From: Runella sp.
Lineage (GTDB): Bacteria > Bacteroidota > Bacteroidia > Cytophagales > Spirosomataceae
Assembly (NCBI RefSeq): GCF_027484545.1
Contig: NZ_JAIXST010000028.1
Location: forward strand, 1-61,287
Direction of reading: 5' to 3'
Length of the DNA stretch: 61,287 nucleotides
Every line of letters begins with the position of its first letter. Within the stretch, counting starts at the first letter, position 1. Made by a program: the position numbers and the translations under genes. This document shows positions 15,932-25,900 of the stretch, one piece after another. The notes under the pieces were generated by a model. It saw only the letters and a list, made by a program, of their open reading frames with translations. It searched no databases and had not been told where the DNA came from.

Positions 15932-17023
15932 TTATTTTTTCTTTACGACTTCACCGGGCATAATTAACGAATCCCAACCGGCTAAATCAGAAGGTTTTAC
16001 GTTGGCTTTGTAACCGGTAAAGTTAAAGGTGGTAGGTTTGTAAGGGCCTACAAAATCCACGTTGTTGTTTGCTTTGATTTCTTTCTCCATACCCATTCCC
16101 CAAAACATAGCATTGACGAGCATTCGACGAAATCCTTCGTTGAGAATATCTTCTGATGCTCCGTGGGTAGTGGTAAAAGAGCGTCCGCTTTTTCCGGAGG
16201 GGACTGTATAATTTTTCACCCAAGCTACGGGTAGCAATTCTTTGGTTTTATCGGGTTTGGCATCGGCGGTCATGCCATTGAGCACCTGTCCGCGGCCTAT
16301 GACGGTGGCTTCTTTGGGATAGGCCGTGTAGCCGCCCGATTGCACCCACATATCTTTCACCCCTCGCATAATGGGGTGCTCTTTTTGGTTTTCTTCAATG
16401 ATTATTTTGGAAGATTGCTTGTGGTTGGTGCCGTAGTGAGATACCCACGTCTCTCCCAAAACCAATTCGCCGAAACCGCCTTTCCACTCACTTTTAGGGC
16501 CTTTATAATTCCAGCCGTAGTGCTCCCATTTTGGGTCACTTTTGATGTCAAAAGCGTGGGTAGACGTTCGCAGACCTACCACCAGGCCGCCGCGTTTGAG
16601 GTAGTTATCGATGTACTGCATTTCTTCATCTGCAAAATGAGCGAAACGCGTAAAAATGAACAATAAGTCGGTATTTTCGAGTACTTTGAGTCCTTTCAGA
16701 TTTGAGCCTCCCGGAAAAATATAGCCATTTTCGTCGAGCGCGTAGATAACCGTACAGGTAAATCCGTAGCGCTTTGCCAATATCCGTGCCAAGGCAGGAA
16801 GGGTTTCTTCGCCGCGGTATTCGTGGTCGGTAGCGATAAAGACAATATTTTTTCCTGCTCCCGGGCCTTTTCCCCCTTTGTAAACAACGCGGTATTTGTT
16901 CTGGTCGTCTTCCGTGCCGGCAGTCGCTTTTATGGCGCCGGGGGTGGGTTTGGCTGAAACCGAACTTATTGACAAATAAGAAAAAATGCTGAAACAGAGC
17001 ATCAAACTCCAAATAGTTTTCAT
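15932..17023 (-). CDS. Secreted ThuA-domain protein
   Basis: The ATG at 17023 gives a signal peptide (MKTIWSLMLCFSIFSYLSIS, SVSAK); a longer frame starting at 17119 would overlap the neighbouring gene and hide it. The mature part is a ThuA/DUF1037 domain: FIATDHEYRGEETLPALA, DLLFIFTRFAHFADEEMQ, RGGLVVGLRTSTHAF, a glutamine-amidotransferase-like flavodoxin fold without the catalytic Cys. ThuA proteins accompany trehalose and other disaccharide use through 3-keto intermediates. It is adjacent to a tagatose-3-epimerase-like gene and the DUF1080 lipoprotein gene, and works in the periplasm or at the surface. Confidence 0.8.
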   Translation of the reverse strand: MKTIWSLMLCFSIFSYLSISSVSAKPTPGAIKATAGTEDDQNKYRVVYKGGKGPGAGKNIVFIATDHEYRGEETLPALARILAKRYGFTCTVIYALDENGYIFPGGSNLKGLKVLENTDLLFIFTRFAHFADEEMQYIDNYLKRGGLVVGLRTSTHAFDIKSDPKWEHYGWNYKGPKSEWKGGFGELVLGETWVSHYGTNHKQSSKIIIEENQKEHPIMRGVKDMWVQSGGYTAYPKEATVIGRGQVLNGMTADAKPDKTKELLPVAWVKNYTVPSGKSGRSFTTTHGASEDILNEGFRRMLVNAMFWGMGMEKEIKANNNVDFVGPYKPTTFNFTGYKANVKPSDLAGWDSLIMPGEVVKKK

Positions 17024-17055
17024 AAAAAAGGGGTAGTAGGAAGGGTTTATGAAAA

Positions 17056-17907
17056 TCAAAGTCCGTGCTTTGCGCCCATTTCTTTGATGAATGTATAGCC
17101 CTGCTCGGCAATATGCCAAGGCTCGTTGTATTCACGCCAAACGCCAATAGCGTTGGCAAAATCAGGGTCATTTCTTGAAAATGCCTCAATGGTCAACCAA
17201 CCTTTGTAGTTGATGCTCGCCAATCCCGCAAAAGCATCATCAAAAGGCACGTGTCCGTCACCGGGCGTACCTCGGTCGTTTTCGCTGATGTGAACGTGGC
17301 TCAATAAGGGCGCTATCAGATGGAGTGCCGCATCGTATTTTTTCTCCTCGATGTTGGCGTGATGTGTGTCAAACATCGCCCGCACGTGCGAGTGGTCAGC
17401 CAATGTGACCAAGCGAGACAATTGCGACATGGTATTGCACAAATAACACTCAAAACGATTGAGCGCTTCCAATGCCAATACGATGTTGGCCTGAGCTGCG
17501 TATTCTCCGGCGGCGTGCAATACTTCGGCACTCCATGCGTATTCTTCATCCAATGCGGGATGGGCGGCAAAGTGCGCATGGGCCGAATGAAACGGACCGC
17601 ACAAAATCTGTGAATTCAAATCATAGGAACGGTCAATGACCCACTTGATACGGTCAAGACTTTTGGCACGCACGGCTGCGGATTCACTGATAGGATTTTG
17701 GTCAGGGCTTACTACGGTCACAGTCGTCACTCCCAAGCCGAGGTCGCGCGTAAAATTACCGACTTGCTTATACGCGGCTTCGTCGGGCGAACCCACAAAA
17801 AACTCTACGCCGTCGTATCCGATTTGTTTTAAGCGGTCAATGATTGGGAAAAGTTCATCTGACATTCCCGCCGACCAAGCCAATACATTAAATCCGATTT
17901 TATTCAT
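17056..17907 (-). CDS. D-tagatose 3-epimerase-like TIM barrel
   Basis: A 283-residue barrel with the four metal ligands of D-tagatose/D-psicose 3-epimerases in order: Glu in LALEALNRFE, Asp in RAMFDTHHANIEE, His in SHVHISENDRGTPGDGH, and Glu in WLTIEAFSR. The ENDRGTPGDGHVPF stretch is especially typical. No signal peptide. It likely epimerises at C3 of a keto sugar, or acts on a related 3-keto compound. It is the second gene of the cluster, after the DUF1080 lipoprotein gene. Confidence 0.8.
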   Translation of the reverse strand: MNKIGFNVLAWSAGMSDELFPIIDRLKQIGYDGVEFFVGSPDEAAYKQVGNFTRDLGLGVTTVTVVSPDQNPISESAAVRAKSLDRIKWVIDRSYDLNSQILCGPFHSAHAHFAAHPALDEEYAWSAEVLHAAGEYAAQANIVLALEALNRFECYLCNTMSQLSRLVTLADHSHVRAMFDTHHANIEEKKYDAALHLIAPLLSHVHISENDRGTPGDGHVPFDDAFAGLASINYKGWLTIEAFSRNDPDFANAIGVWREYNEPWHIAEQGYTFIKEMGAKHGL

Positions 17908-17991
17908 AATTCTTTGTTAATCTGTTGATGCTATGCTTATTGTTAAATCTTTGGGTTTCTGCAATGAAACCCAAAGATTCATTTTTACTCT

Positions 17992-18780
17992 TTATAATTG
18001 TTTTAAACGGAGATTACGATATTGAACTTTCATCGGTGGGCCAACGTGAACCTGGACGCCGAGCAGCCCTTTTGATTTGCCATTAGCCGCGTCATTATCA
18101 GTAACATCACTCATCAGAATACCGTTAACGAAGTGTTGTAGACGATTTCCTTTTACAATCAAATGAAACTCGTTCCAGTCTTCGGTTTTAATTTTTGTTT
18201 TTAAAGAATCCGAATTTCCCAAAGAACCCGTTACTTTCAATTCCGTCCAGGCATTCTTCTGCACTTTGGCGCGTACTGACTCAGGAGTGGAGGGTCCGGT
18301 TTGGGGGTTGATACTGGTGATTTGACCGCGGTAGGCTAAGGTAGTTCGGCCGCGCTCTTCGTAGTTTTGTCCTGTATAGCGATTTTGTCCGTCTATATCG
18401 GCTTGATATCCGCGCAAAGCATAAGGTACATCAGCCAATTTCTCACTGCGGTAATTGATACCGGAGTTACCTGTTTTGGTAATGTTAAACTCTCCTTTTA
18501 ATTCAAAATCACCAGGTTGTCCGCCTTGCCAAACAATAAAGGAATTGGTTTTGAGCAGGGTAGCAGGCGTAATTTCTCCTACTAAATTGCCGTTTTCCAC
18601 TCTCCAGTAAACGGGGTCGCCTTCCCAACCTTTCAGGGTTTTGCCATCAAATATTTGCACGAAGCCGTCGGGGCGGCCGTCCGCTTTTTGGCCTTGGCTT
18701 GTTACTTTACAACCTACCGACAGCAATACCAACGCTAATAATCCTACTTGAAGGAACTTGAAACTGTGTGTTTTTATCAT
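17992..18780 (-). CDS. DUF1080 lipoprotein, 3-keto-disaccharide hydrolase-like
   Basis: A 262-residue lipoprotein: the N-terminus has a hydrophobic stretch ending LLSVGC, a good lipobox with Cys24. The mature part is DUF1080, a concanavalin-like jelly roll starting FVQIFDGKTLKGWEG and VYWRVENGNLVGEITP, with GNSGINYRSEK and the closing VHVGPPMKVQYRNLRLKQL. Characterised DUF1080 members hydrolyse 3-keto-glycosides (for example 3-keto-trehalose or 3-keto-glucosides) or cleave them by elimination. It is the first gene of the minus-strand sugar cluster, so the promoter should lie upstream in 18781-18900. Surface or periplasmic attachment means the substrate would be 3-oxidised outside the cytoplasm. 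Confidence 0.85.
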   Translation of the reverse strand: MIKTHSFKFLQVGLLALVLLSVGCKVTSQGQKADGRPDGFVQIFDGKTLKGWEGDPVYWRVENGNLVGEITPATLLKTNSFIVWQGGQPGDFELKGEFNITKTGNSGINYRSEKLADVPYALRGYQADIDGQNRYTGQNYEERGRTTLAYRGQITSINPQTGPSTPESVRAKVQKNAWTELKVTGSLGNSDSLKTKIKTEDWNEFHLIVKGNRLQHFVNGILMSDVTDNDAANGKSKGLLGVQVHVGPPMKVQYRNLRLKQL

Positions 18781-19293
18781 TTGAATTCGATTTTGAAATT
18801 GTTTGTTTTTGGTTTCGAGAAGCTTAATTTGAATCGTTTGTGCAGTCGGGTTTGCAAATCAACTTCTAAACAAGAGCCAAATTAATATTCAAATATTTCT
18901 AAAAAGCAGATAAAATACTATCCTACACCTACCTGCTTGTTTCTTTTTTATAGAGTCAACAGAGCTTATGTTGGCTATTTGGTGTTGAAAGTCAGTAGAT
19001 TAGCCGTTCTAAATTCGTTTAAATTTGTAAAGCTCCTATGAGTAAGGGCGTGCGATTCTGTCTATCGTTTGTTTGATAGATACCCAATAGGCGTTAAAAT
19101 TGAAGTGTTTTCAGCGGAGGCAGATGCCGGGTTAAGCGTCGGATATAGGCTTAAAAGTTTCATTTGAAAGGTGCCGGTTTAATCTAATAATGAATCAGAA
19201 AGACTATTTATTTACGTTTTAAAGCACTTTTTGGGCCATTGCTACCCCTTGTTTCTCTCAAAATCGTAAATAAAATACCCGCCGGATTCGCTA
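18781..19293. other. Intergenic region with the sugar-cluster promoter side
   Basis: About 510 bases without a supported gene. It holds the leader of the DUF1080 gene (AT-rich, 18781-18960) and the downstream side of the sorting-domain protein gene. A small TCTATC/GATAGA stem near 19058-19077 is the only structure I noticed. I could not find a clean TTTG/TAnnTTTG promoter on the minus strand. Confidence 0.4.
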
Positions 19294-21699
19294 TCAGCGC
19301 AGCACCCATACTTTCCCTCGCTGCGTATCCAACCCTCCCTGTACATGAGGCACAATCATATAGGTGTATTCACCTGGGGCAACGCGGGCTCCCTGATAGC
19401 TGCCGTCCCACGGTTTTTGATAGCCTTTTTCCTGATGAAAAATCAATTCTCCCCATCGATTGTAGACAAAGACTTCAGCCTCTGGAAATTTATCTATGTT
19501 GCGAATTTCCCATTGGTCGTTCATACCATCGCCATTAGGAGAAAAAACATCAGGTATAAAAAGTAAATCAACGACAGTCACTTTGATGGTTGCCGTGGAT
19601 TTACAACCGTTGGATGACGTAACTGTGAGGGTATAAACTGCGTTTTGGGGAGCGTTAACGGTTGGTTGCAACGCTGTAGGATTACTCAACCCCAACGGCG
19701 GAGACCATTGATAAGTATAGCCAGTCGGGTTGTCCGCTTGCGCATTCAGTGGCATATCAGTATCTCTTAATTGAGTCAAAGATTTGGGCAAACTGACAAC
19801 CGGTGCCGCTTTGACTTCCAAATAGCGCGTTTTTTCAATGGTGCAACCTCCGCTTAGCAGAATCTCATAGCGTATGGCATGACGCCCAACCCCCGCTTTT
19901 TGCACATTAATTGCATTGGTTTCGACGCCATCGCCCAGAAATCGTCCGCCTGTTGGAGTAGCTTTCAGGGAAATAGGAAGCGAATCGTTGGAACAAACAG
20001 CTCTTAACGAATCGAAAACTATAGCATTGGAAGTAGCTTGAGTGATTCGGACAGAGTCAGATAGGGCACTACAGCGACCGCTGTAGATTCGGACTTGATA
20101 GGTACCTTCCTGTTTTGGATACAACGTCTTTTGATCCTTGGCCATTAGTTGATTCCCTCGGAGCCATTCTAACGAAAAGCCTGCCTGCAATTCGGTATCC
20201 AATTTGACCGAATCCCGAAGGCAAAGTACATTTTTGGAGGCAGTTAAAGGAGGCTTAGTAGGGGTGGGAAGCACCATAACCACAACGGTATCGCGAGTAA
20301 GACACGTACTGGCCTGAAAACCAACAGCTACACTATAAGTACCCTGTTGTTTGGTGGACAAACTGTTTTTCGTTTCGTTCGGAATTGCAGTGCCGTCTTT
20401 AAACCAGTTAAACGTAAAACCAGTCCCTTGAGTAGCTTGAAATGTGGCTGTTTCACCGTTACAGATACGAATCGAATCGGTAGGAGTGAGGCGGGCAACG
20501 GGGCCTTTTCCAGCAATGACCTTGACCAACTGAGAAACAGTATCAACCGCACATTTTTTAGCAAAACTTGCTGACACCTGGTAGTCTCCCAATTGGGTTA
20601 CTTTCAACGTATTTGATTTTTCATTTGGGATATTGGAACCGTCTTTTTTCCATTGATAGGCAATGTCTACCCCTGTTGTAAATGTCAAATCTACCGAACT
20701 CCCTTCACAAAGTTCGACTGTGGTAGCGGGTTGAGTAGTATTGGTACTGGTAAAAACGGTTGGAGCCGGCGGGGAGCTTCCGCTGCAATCAATTACTTTG
20801 AGCTGGAAATCTCGCCTTACGGAGCCGATTTTTACGCCATTACGGTATTCTTCCACTAAAACTGTAAATACATACAGCCCCAATTGGGTAGCGGTGACGT
20901 TCAATAGTCCTGTTTTGGAATCAATGCCCAGGGCGGGTTTGCCGGGAATGATGTTTGATAATCCAAATCCTGTTTCCCACGTAATGCTTGGGTAAGAACT
21001 GTGCGACTGACCTAAACCGGTAGTCATTCCTACAACATTTGAAGTATATCCCTGCAAAGGAGTGACCAGTAAGTAACGCAACTCATCGCCATCGGCATCG
21101 GTCGCTTTTATGCTCATTTTGAAGGGTTTATTGATACAGATATAATCACCGTTGGGAATGCCGATATCGGGGGAAGAGTTTTTAAAAAATTGCCCGTTTG
21201 AGAGCAACGCAGGAAATTCAAGCATAAAAACCATACCAATTCCCGAAGTCTGCTTTTTAAGATTAGTTACCCCGTCTGTTCTGCAACAACGTTCCCAAAT
21301 GATATAATACCCTTCCGGGTCATTGAAAAGAGCGGGATTTAACGTTATTTCTCTACTATATCGTAGTTCAACAGTTTTGAGCTCCTGCGTTCCCGCACAT
21401 GCTTCGTTCTGATAAATAATGTTAGTAGTGGGAGGGGACTGTGGAAAAAGCTCCGAAGTGGCCATCTTCACATGATCTTTTTTACGGAAAAAATGGACTT
21501 CGACATATGGATCTGTATTATTTACGGTAAGCGTGTTGAAGTCAGCGTAGATATTCAACGTTAGAATATATTTGCCTTGAGTTGAAGTGGCAGCCATACT
21601 GAAATCGCCGCCAAAAATATGATTGGCCCATCCGGTACTATTTGTCAGTACAACCAATAGCGAAACAATTGTCACACGCCACGTAGACATTGGAATCAT
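19294..21699 (-). CDS. Large surface protein with type B T9SS C-terminal sorting domain
   Basis: An 801-residue protein with an N-terminal signal (MSTWRVTIVSLLVVLTNSTG, WA) and the characteristic end: FIPDVFSPNGDGMNDQWEI, then PEAEVFVYNRWGELIFHQE and GYQKPWDGSYQGARVAPGEY. That is the gliding-motility-associated C-terminal domain, the type B sorting signal of the type IX secretion system. The middle is a series of Ig/PKD-like repeats (VELCEGSSVDLTFTTG, IRICNGETATFQATQG, each followed by YQWKKDG or FNWFKDG). The product is expected to be secreted across the outer membrane and attached. It probably acts as an adhesin or structural surface protein; its ligand is unknown. Confidence 0.85.
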   Translation of the reverse strand: MIPMSTWRVTIVSLLVVLTNSTGWANHIFGGDFSMAATSTQGKYILTLNIYADFNTLTVNNTDPYVEVHFFRKKDHVKMATSELFPQSPPTTNIIYQNEACAGTQELKTVELRYSREITLNPALFNDPEGYYIIWERCCRTDGVTNLKKQTSGIGMVFMLEFPALLSNGQFFKNSSPDIGIPNGDYICINKPFKMSIKATDADGDELRYLLVTPLQGYTSNVVGMTTGLGQSHSSYPSITWETGFGLSNIIPGKPALGIDSKTGLLNVTATQLGLYVFTVLVEEYRNGVKIGSVRRDFQLKVIDCSGSSPPAPTVFTSTNTTQPATTVELCEGSSVDLTFTTGVDIAYQWKKDGSNIPNEKSNTLKVTQLGDYQVSASFAKKCAVDTVSQLVKVIAGKGPVARLTPTDSIRICNGETATFQATQGTGFTFNWFKDGTAIPNETKNSLSTKQQGTYSVAVGFQASTCLTRDTVVVMVLPTPTKPPLTASKNVLCLRDSVKLDTELQAGFSLEWLRGNQLMAKDQKTLYPKQEGTYQVRIYSGRCSALSDSVRITQATSNAIVFDSLRAVCSNDSLPISLKATPTGGRFLGDGVETNAINVQKAGVGRHAIRYEILLSGGCTIEKTRYLEVKAAPVVSLPKSLTQLRDTDMPLNAQADNPTGYTYQWSPPLGLSNPTALQPTVNAPQNAVYTLTVTSSNGCKSTATIKVTVVDLLFIPDVFSPNGDGMNDQWEIRNIDKFPEAEVFVYNRWGELIFHQEKGYQKPWDGSYQGARVAPGEYTYMIVPHVQGGLDTQRGKVWVLR

Positions 21700-21820
21700 A
21701 CTTAAAGGATTATGATAGTGAATAAAGGGAAAATAAAAGTAAAAAATATTTGATTATTAAATACGCCGCTTTGTATCAAAATGTTGTAACGCCCCTAAAA
21801 AATATCCTTGTCAGTAAATT

Positions 21821-22822
21821 TCAGAACACCATCCTCGGCAGTGGGCTAACGGTTTGTTTGCAAAAATCTCCTTTTTCGTACTTAAAATGCGCTGCTATCG
21901 CAATCATTGCGGCGTTGTCAGTACAGTACTCAAAGCGAGGGATATACACCTTCCATTGTTCTTTTTCGCCCATTTCCAACAGCGTTTTTCTAAGCCCCGA
22001 ATTGGCCGATACGCCTCCTGCAATGGCAATTTGAGATATACCTGTTTTCTTTGCTGCCTTGCGGAGTTTTAGAAGGAGCATTTTTATCAGCGTGTACTGC
22101 ACACTTGCGCATACATCGGCCAAATTTTCTTCCACAAATTGGGGATTCTTTCTGGTTTTATCCTGCAAAAAATACAGGATCGCCGTTTTGATACCACTGA
22201 AAGAGAAATTCAACCCTGGCATTTCGGAAAGAGGGAATGTAAACGCCAGAGGATTGCCCTGTTGGGCATATTTGTCTATCAAGGGCCCTCCAGGATAAGG
22301 CAAATTAAGGAGTTTGGCAGTTTTGTCAAATGCTTCTCCGACAGCATCATCTTGGGTTTCCCCAATGATTTCCATGGATAGCGCATCATGTACCAACACA
22401 ATTTGCGTATGTCCGCCGCTGACAGTCAGACACAAAAAAGGAAAAGAAGGAGTCGGTTCTTCAATAAAATGCGCCAATACGTGGGCGTGCATGTGATGAA
22501 CTTCAATCAGCGGAATTTTTAGCCCCAGTGCCAAGGCTTTGGCAAACGAAGAACCTACCAATAAAGCCCCCAATAAGCCGGGGCCGCGCGTAAAAGCAAT
22601 GGCATTTAGGTCTTTTTTGCTTACTTTTGCCTCTTGAAGGGCTTTTTCGACGATGGGTACGATGTGTTGCTGATGCGCACGGGATGCCAATTCGGGAACG
22701 ACGCCCCCGTATTTTTCGTGAATCACCTGCGTTGCTACACTATTGGAGCGGATTTTGCCATTAGAGATAACGGCCGCCGAAGTTTCATCACAGGAAGATT
22801 CTATGGCTAAAATAGTTGTCAT
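21821..22822 (-). CDS. tsaD: tRNA N6-adenosine threonylcarbamoyltransferase
   Basis: A 333-residue TsaD/Kae1 protein, an essential enzyme that with TsaB, TsaE and TsaC makes t6A37 in ANN-decoding tRNAs. The start MTTILAIESSCDETSAA, the metal-binding His pair in EVHHMHAH (His110, His114), the LTVSGGHTQIVLV loop, and IAGGVSANSGLRK are diagnostic. Length is normal. It is transcribed divergently from tamB, with about 80 bases between starts, a neighbourhood common in Bacteroidota. Confidence 0.95.
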   Translation of the reverse strand: MTTILAIESSCDETSAAVISNGKIRSNSVATQVIHEKYGGVVPELASRAHQQHIVPIVEKALQEAKVSKKDLNAIAFTRGPGLLGALLVGSSFAKALALGLKIPLIEVHHMHAHVLAHFIEEPTPSFPFLCLTVSGGHTQIVLVHDALSMEIIGETQDDAVGEAFDKTAKLLNLPYPGGPLIDKYAQQGNPLAFTFPLSEMPGLNFSFSGIKTAILYFLQDKTRKNPQFVEENLADVCASVQYTLIKMLLLKLRKAAKKTGISQIAIAGGVSANSGLRKTLLEMGEKEQWKVYIPRFEYCTDNAAMIAIAAHFKYEKGDFCKQTVSPLPRMVF

Positions 22823-22903
22823 TTGTTTTTAAATTACGTTAATTGTTGTCTGTTAAGGGTTTATTGAAAATACTTTAAAAACCTTTAACCTATAAAACGG
22901 CCT

Positions 22904-25900
22904 ATGAAACGTATTCTATGGTATATTGTTAACACGCTTTTTATTCTCTTTGTGGTGGTCATACTGCTGGCAGAGATGATAAGTTTGGGTGTGCAATTTC
23001 CATTAATACAAACTGCTTTGGTAGAATATATTACCAAAGAGGCTTCCATCGAACTTCAACATCCCACTACCATAGGCCGGGTCAATATCAAGTGGTTCAA
23101 TGCCATTTCTCTCGAAGATGTAAAGATTCTTGACCGTCAGGGCCGCCCCATGATCGAGGTCAAGCGCTTGGATGTAAATCACGATTTCTGGTCGCTGATT
23201 TGGAGCAAAGATAAAAAGACTTTCGGCACTTACCTCGATGAAGCCACTTTGTACCGCCCTTCGGTGTGGCTCGTTAAGAATCCGAAGACGGGTGATTTGA
23301 ACTTAGATGATTTCATAGCCCGCATTGAAGAATTGACTGCTAACCCCGATGCACCCGGCGTAAAAGACCAAAATGTCCCGTTTTACATCAGAAAGGTTCA
23401 CCTCATTGATGGCTCTTTCCGCTGGGACGACCCGCGTGAGAAACGCATGACGGGAAAAGTGTTTGACTACAATCATTTTACCCTCAAAGACATCAACGGA
23501 GAAGGTAAAAACTTCATGGTGTTGGGGGACAGCATCGCTCTGAACATTCGTAAACTTCGCACGTTCGATAAACAAACCAACCTCGCTGTGAAGGAGTTGG
23601 ATACTCGTTTTTTGTATTGCCGCACCAAAATTGAGCTGGCCGATTTGTACACCCGCATTGGCAATTCCGTGATTGGTAACTACATATCGTTCAACTACGA
23701 TTCTCCCGCGGCTTTTGGCGATTTCAATCAGAATGTTTTGATGCGAGCTCACATTGACAGTTCGCGGGTACGCTCAGAGGATTTGGGTTGGTTTGCCGAT
23801 TACCTTTTTACCCTCGACGAAACTTGGCGGGTTCACGGCGATTTTGTGGGCATCGTTAACAATTTCAAATTGACAAAAACCGATTTGCAATTTGGAAAAA
23901 ACAGCCGTTTACGTGGTGACTTGGCCTTCAAGGGTGTAACCGAATTTGAAACTTCGGTTATGAACTTTGCTTTTAATAATACCCGCGTAGATGCCGCGGA
24001 TTTGTACCAATATTATCCCGAGAAAAAATTTAACGACCTTGTACAAAAATTTGGAGTGGTTGATTTTTCGGGGAAATACAACGGAACCATTGACCGCTTC
24101 AAACTCAACGGTGATTTTCAAACGGCTCTGGGACAGGTGAATGTGAAGGAGTTGGAAATGAATCTTGCTCTTCCTGTACCTACCTATGTAGCGGATATTA
24201 AAACCCAAAACTTTGAGTTAGGTAAATTATTGGATAATGATGATTTTTCTCAAATAGACCTGAACGGCAAAATCAGAGGAAAGGGTTTTTCCGTCAAAAA
24301 TGCTTCGCTTGACTTGGACAGCCAACTACCCCGTTTCAGCTACAATGGCTATGATTATAAAAATGTGCATTTGAGAGGCAACCTGCAAAACAAATTTTTT
24401 GAAGGATTGGTCAGCGTTCGCGATTCCAATCTGTTAGCTAACGTGGATGGAACGTTTGATTTTTCGGGAGATAAATATTCCTATCATGCCATTGGAAAAA
24501 TAGACCGAGCCAATTTAAGGGCACTTAATTTTACCAAAGATTCGCTCCTGATTCACACCGAGTTGGACGTGAATTTAGAAGGGAATTCGATGGATGAGAT
24601 GGTAGGGCGGGCTAAGTTCTTGAATAGCTATGCCACCCTTAAGAAACGGAATTTGGTTGTTGGTACCCTTTTGGTAGATTCGCGACTTTCCGAAGGACTG
24701 CGGAGACTCCTTATTTCTTCAGAATTTTTTAATTTCCAAGCCGAGGGAAGATTTGAGCCGACCAAAGCGGCAGTGGATTTGGCTCAGCTGTTTGATGAGT
24801 ACCAAATGTACTTTTTTGGGGATGAAAATGCGCGAACGGCTTATTATGAAAACAAACAGCTCAAAAAAGCGTTAGGCAGTCGTTACAGCGTGGATTATCG
24901 GCTTGGCTTCAAAAAAATGGACCGTTTTCTGGCATTTCTGTATCCTGCCGGTTACGTTTCAAGCGGATCCAAGGCCGAAGGTGTATTTAACGTAGACAAT
25001 ACTTCTATTTTTTCGTTGACGGGACAATTTGATACGCTAAAAATCGGGAACAACAGTTTTTATAACTCAGAATTGGACCTCAATACGTCTAAATTTACCA
25101 ACAGTCCGGAAGTGTTGGCGTCGGCCATCATTAACTCCGAACAGCAAAAATTAGTGGGAATTGCTCCTACTGAAAAAATGGCGATTGAGGCTGCTTGGGA
25201 AAAAGACCACATAGATTTTAGAAGTAACCTGCGCCAACGGAATACCTCTAACCGTGCTACACTCAATGGCGAATTGCGATTTGCGGGTGATTATCTGTAT
25301 TTACAATTCAAGAAATCAAAACTGCGCTTGCTGAATGATGACTGGAATTTGGATGCCAATAATCTCATTACGATTATGGGGCCAAATGTCACGCTTAGTA
25401 ACGTGATTCTCAAGCCCAAAGACAAGGATCAGCTTATTTCGCTCAACGGTGATATTTCTACCGATTCACTTCGAGTGTTGGCTTTTGAAACTCATAATTT
25501 TGAATTGGCAACGCTCAATCCGGTTTTGAATGTCAATTTGGCCGGAACGGCCAACGGAAGCGTGACTATGCGTGATTTGTACCGTACTTTGATTTTGGAC
25601 AGCAGGGTGAATGTTCAGAAATTGACGTACAATAATTTTTTAATGGGTAATCTTATCGGGACCGGAGAATGGGACCCTATTGATGCTCACTTGCACGTAG
25701 ATATTCATTTGGATAAAAATGAAAAACGTGAAGTGTCCGTCAACGGAACGTACACGCCTGATTTGGTAAACAATGAACTGGATTTAACCGCGACTTTTAA
25801 CGAAACGGACCTCAATTTGCTCGAACCGTTTGCGCGGGGATTGGTATCTAACTTGAGCGGCCGGGCCGTAGGTACGGTGTCCATCAAAGGGCCGCCGATT

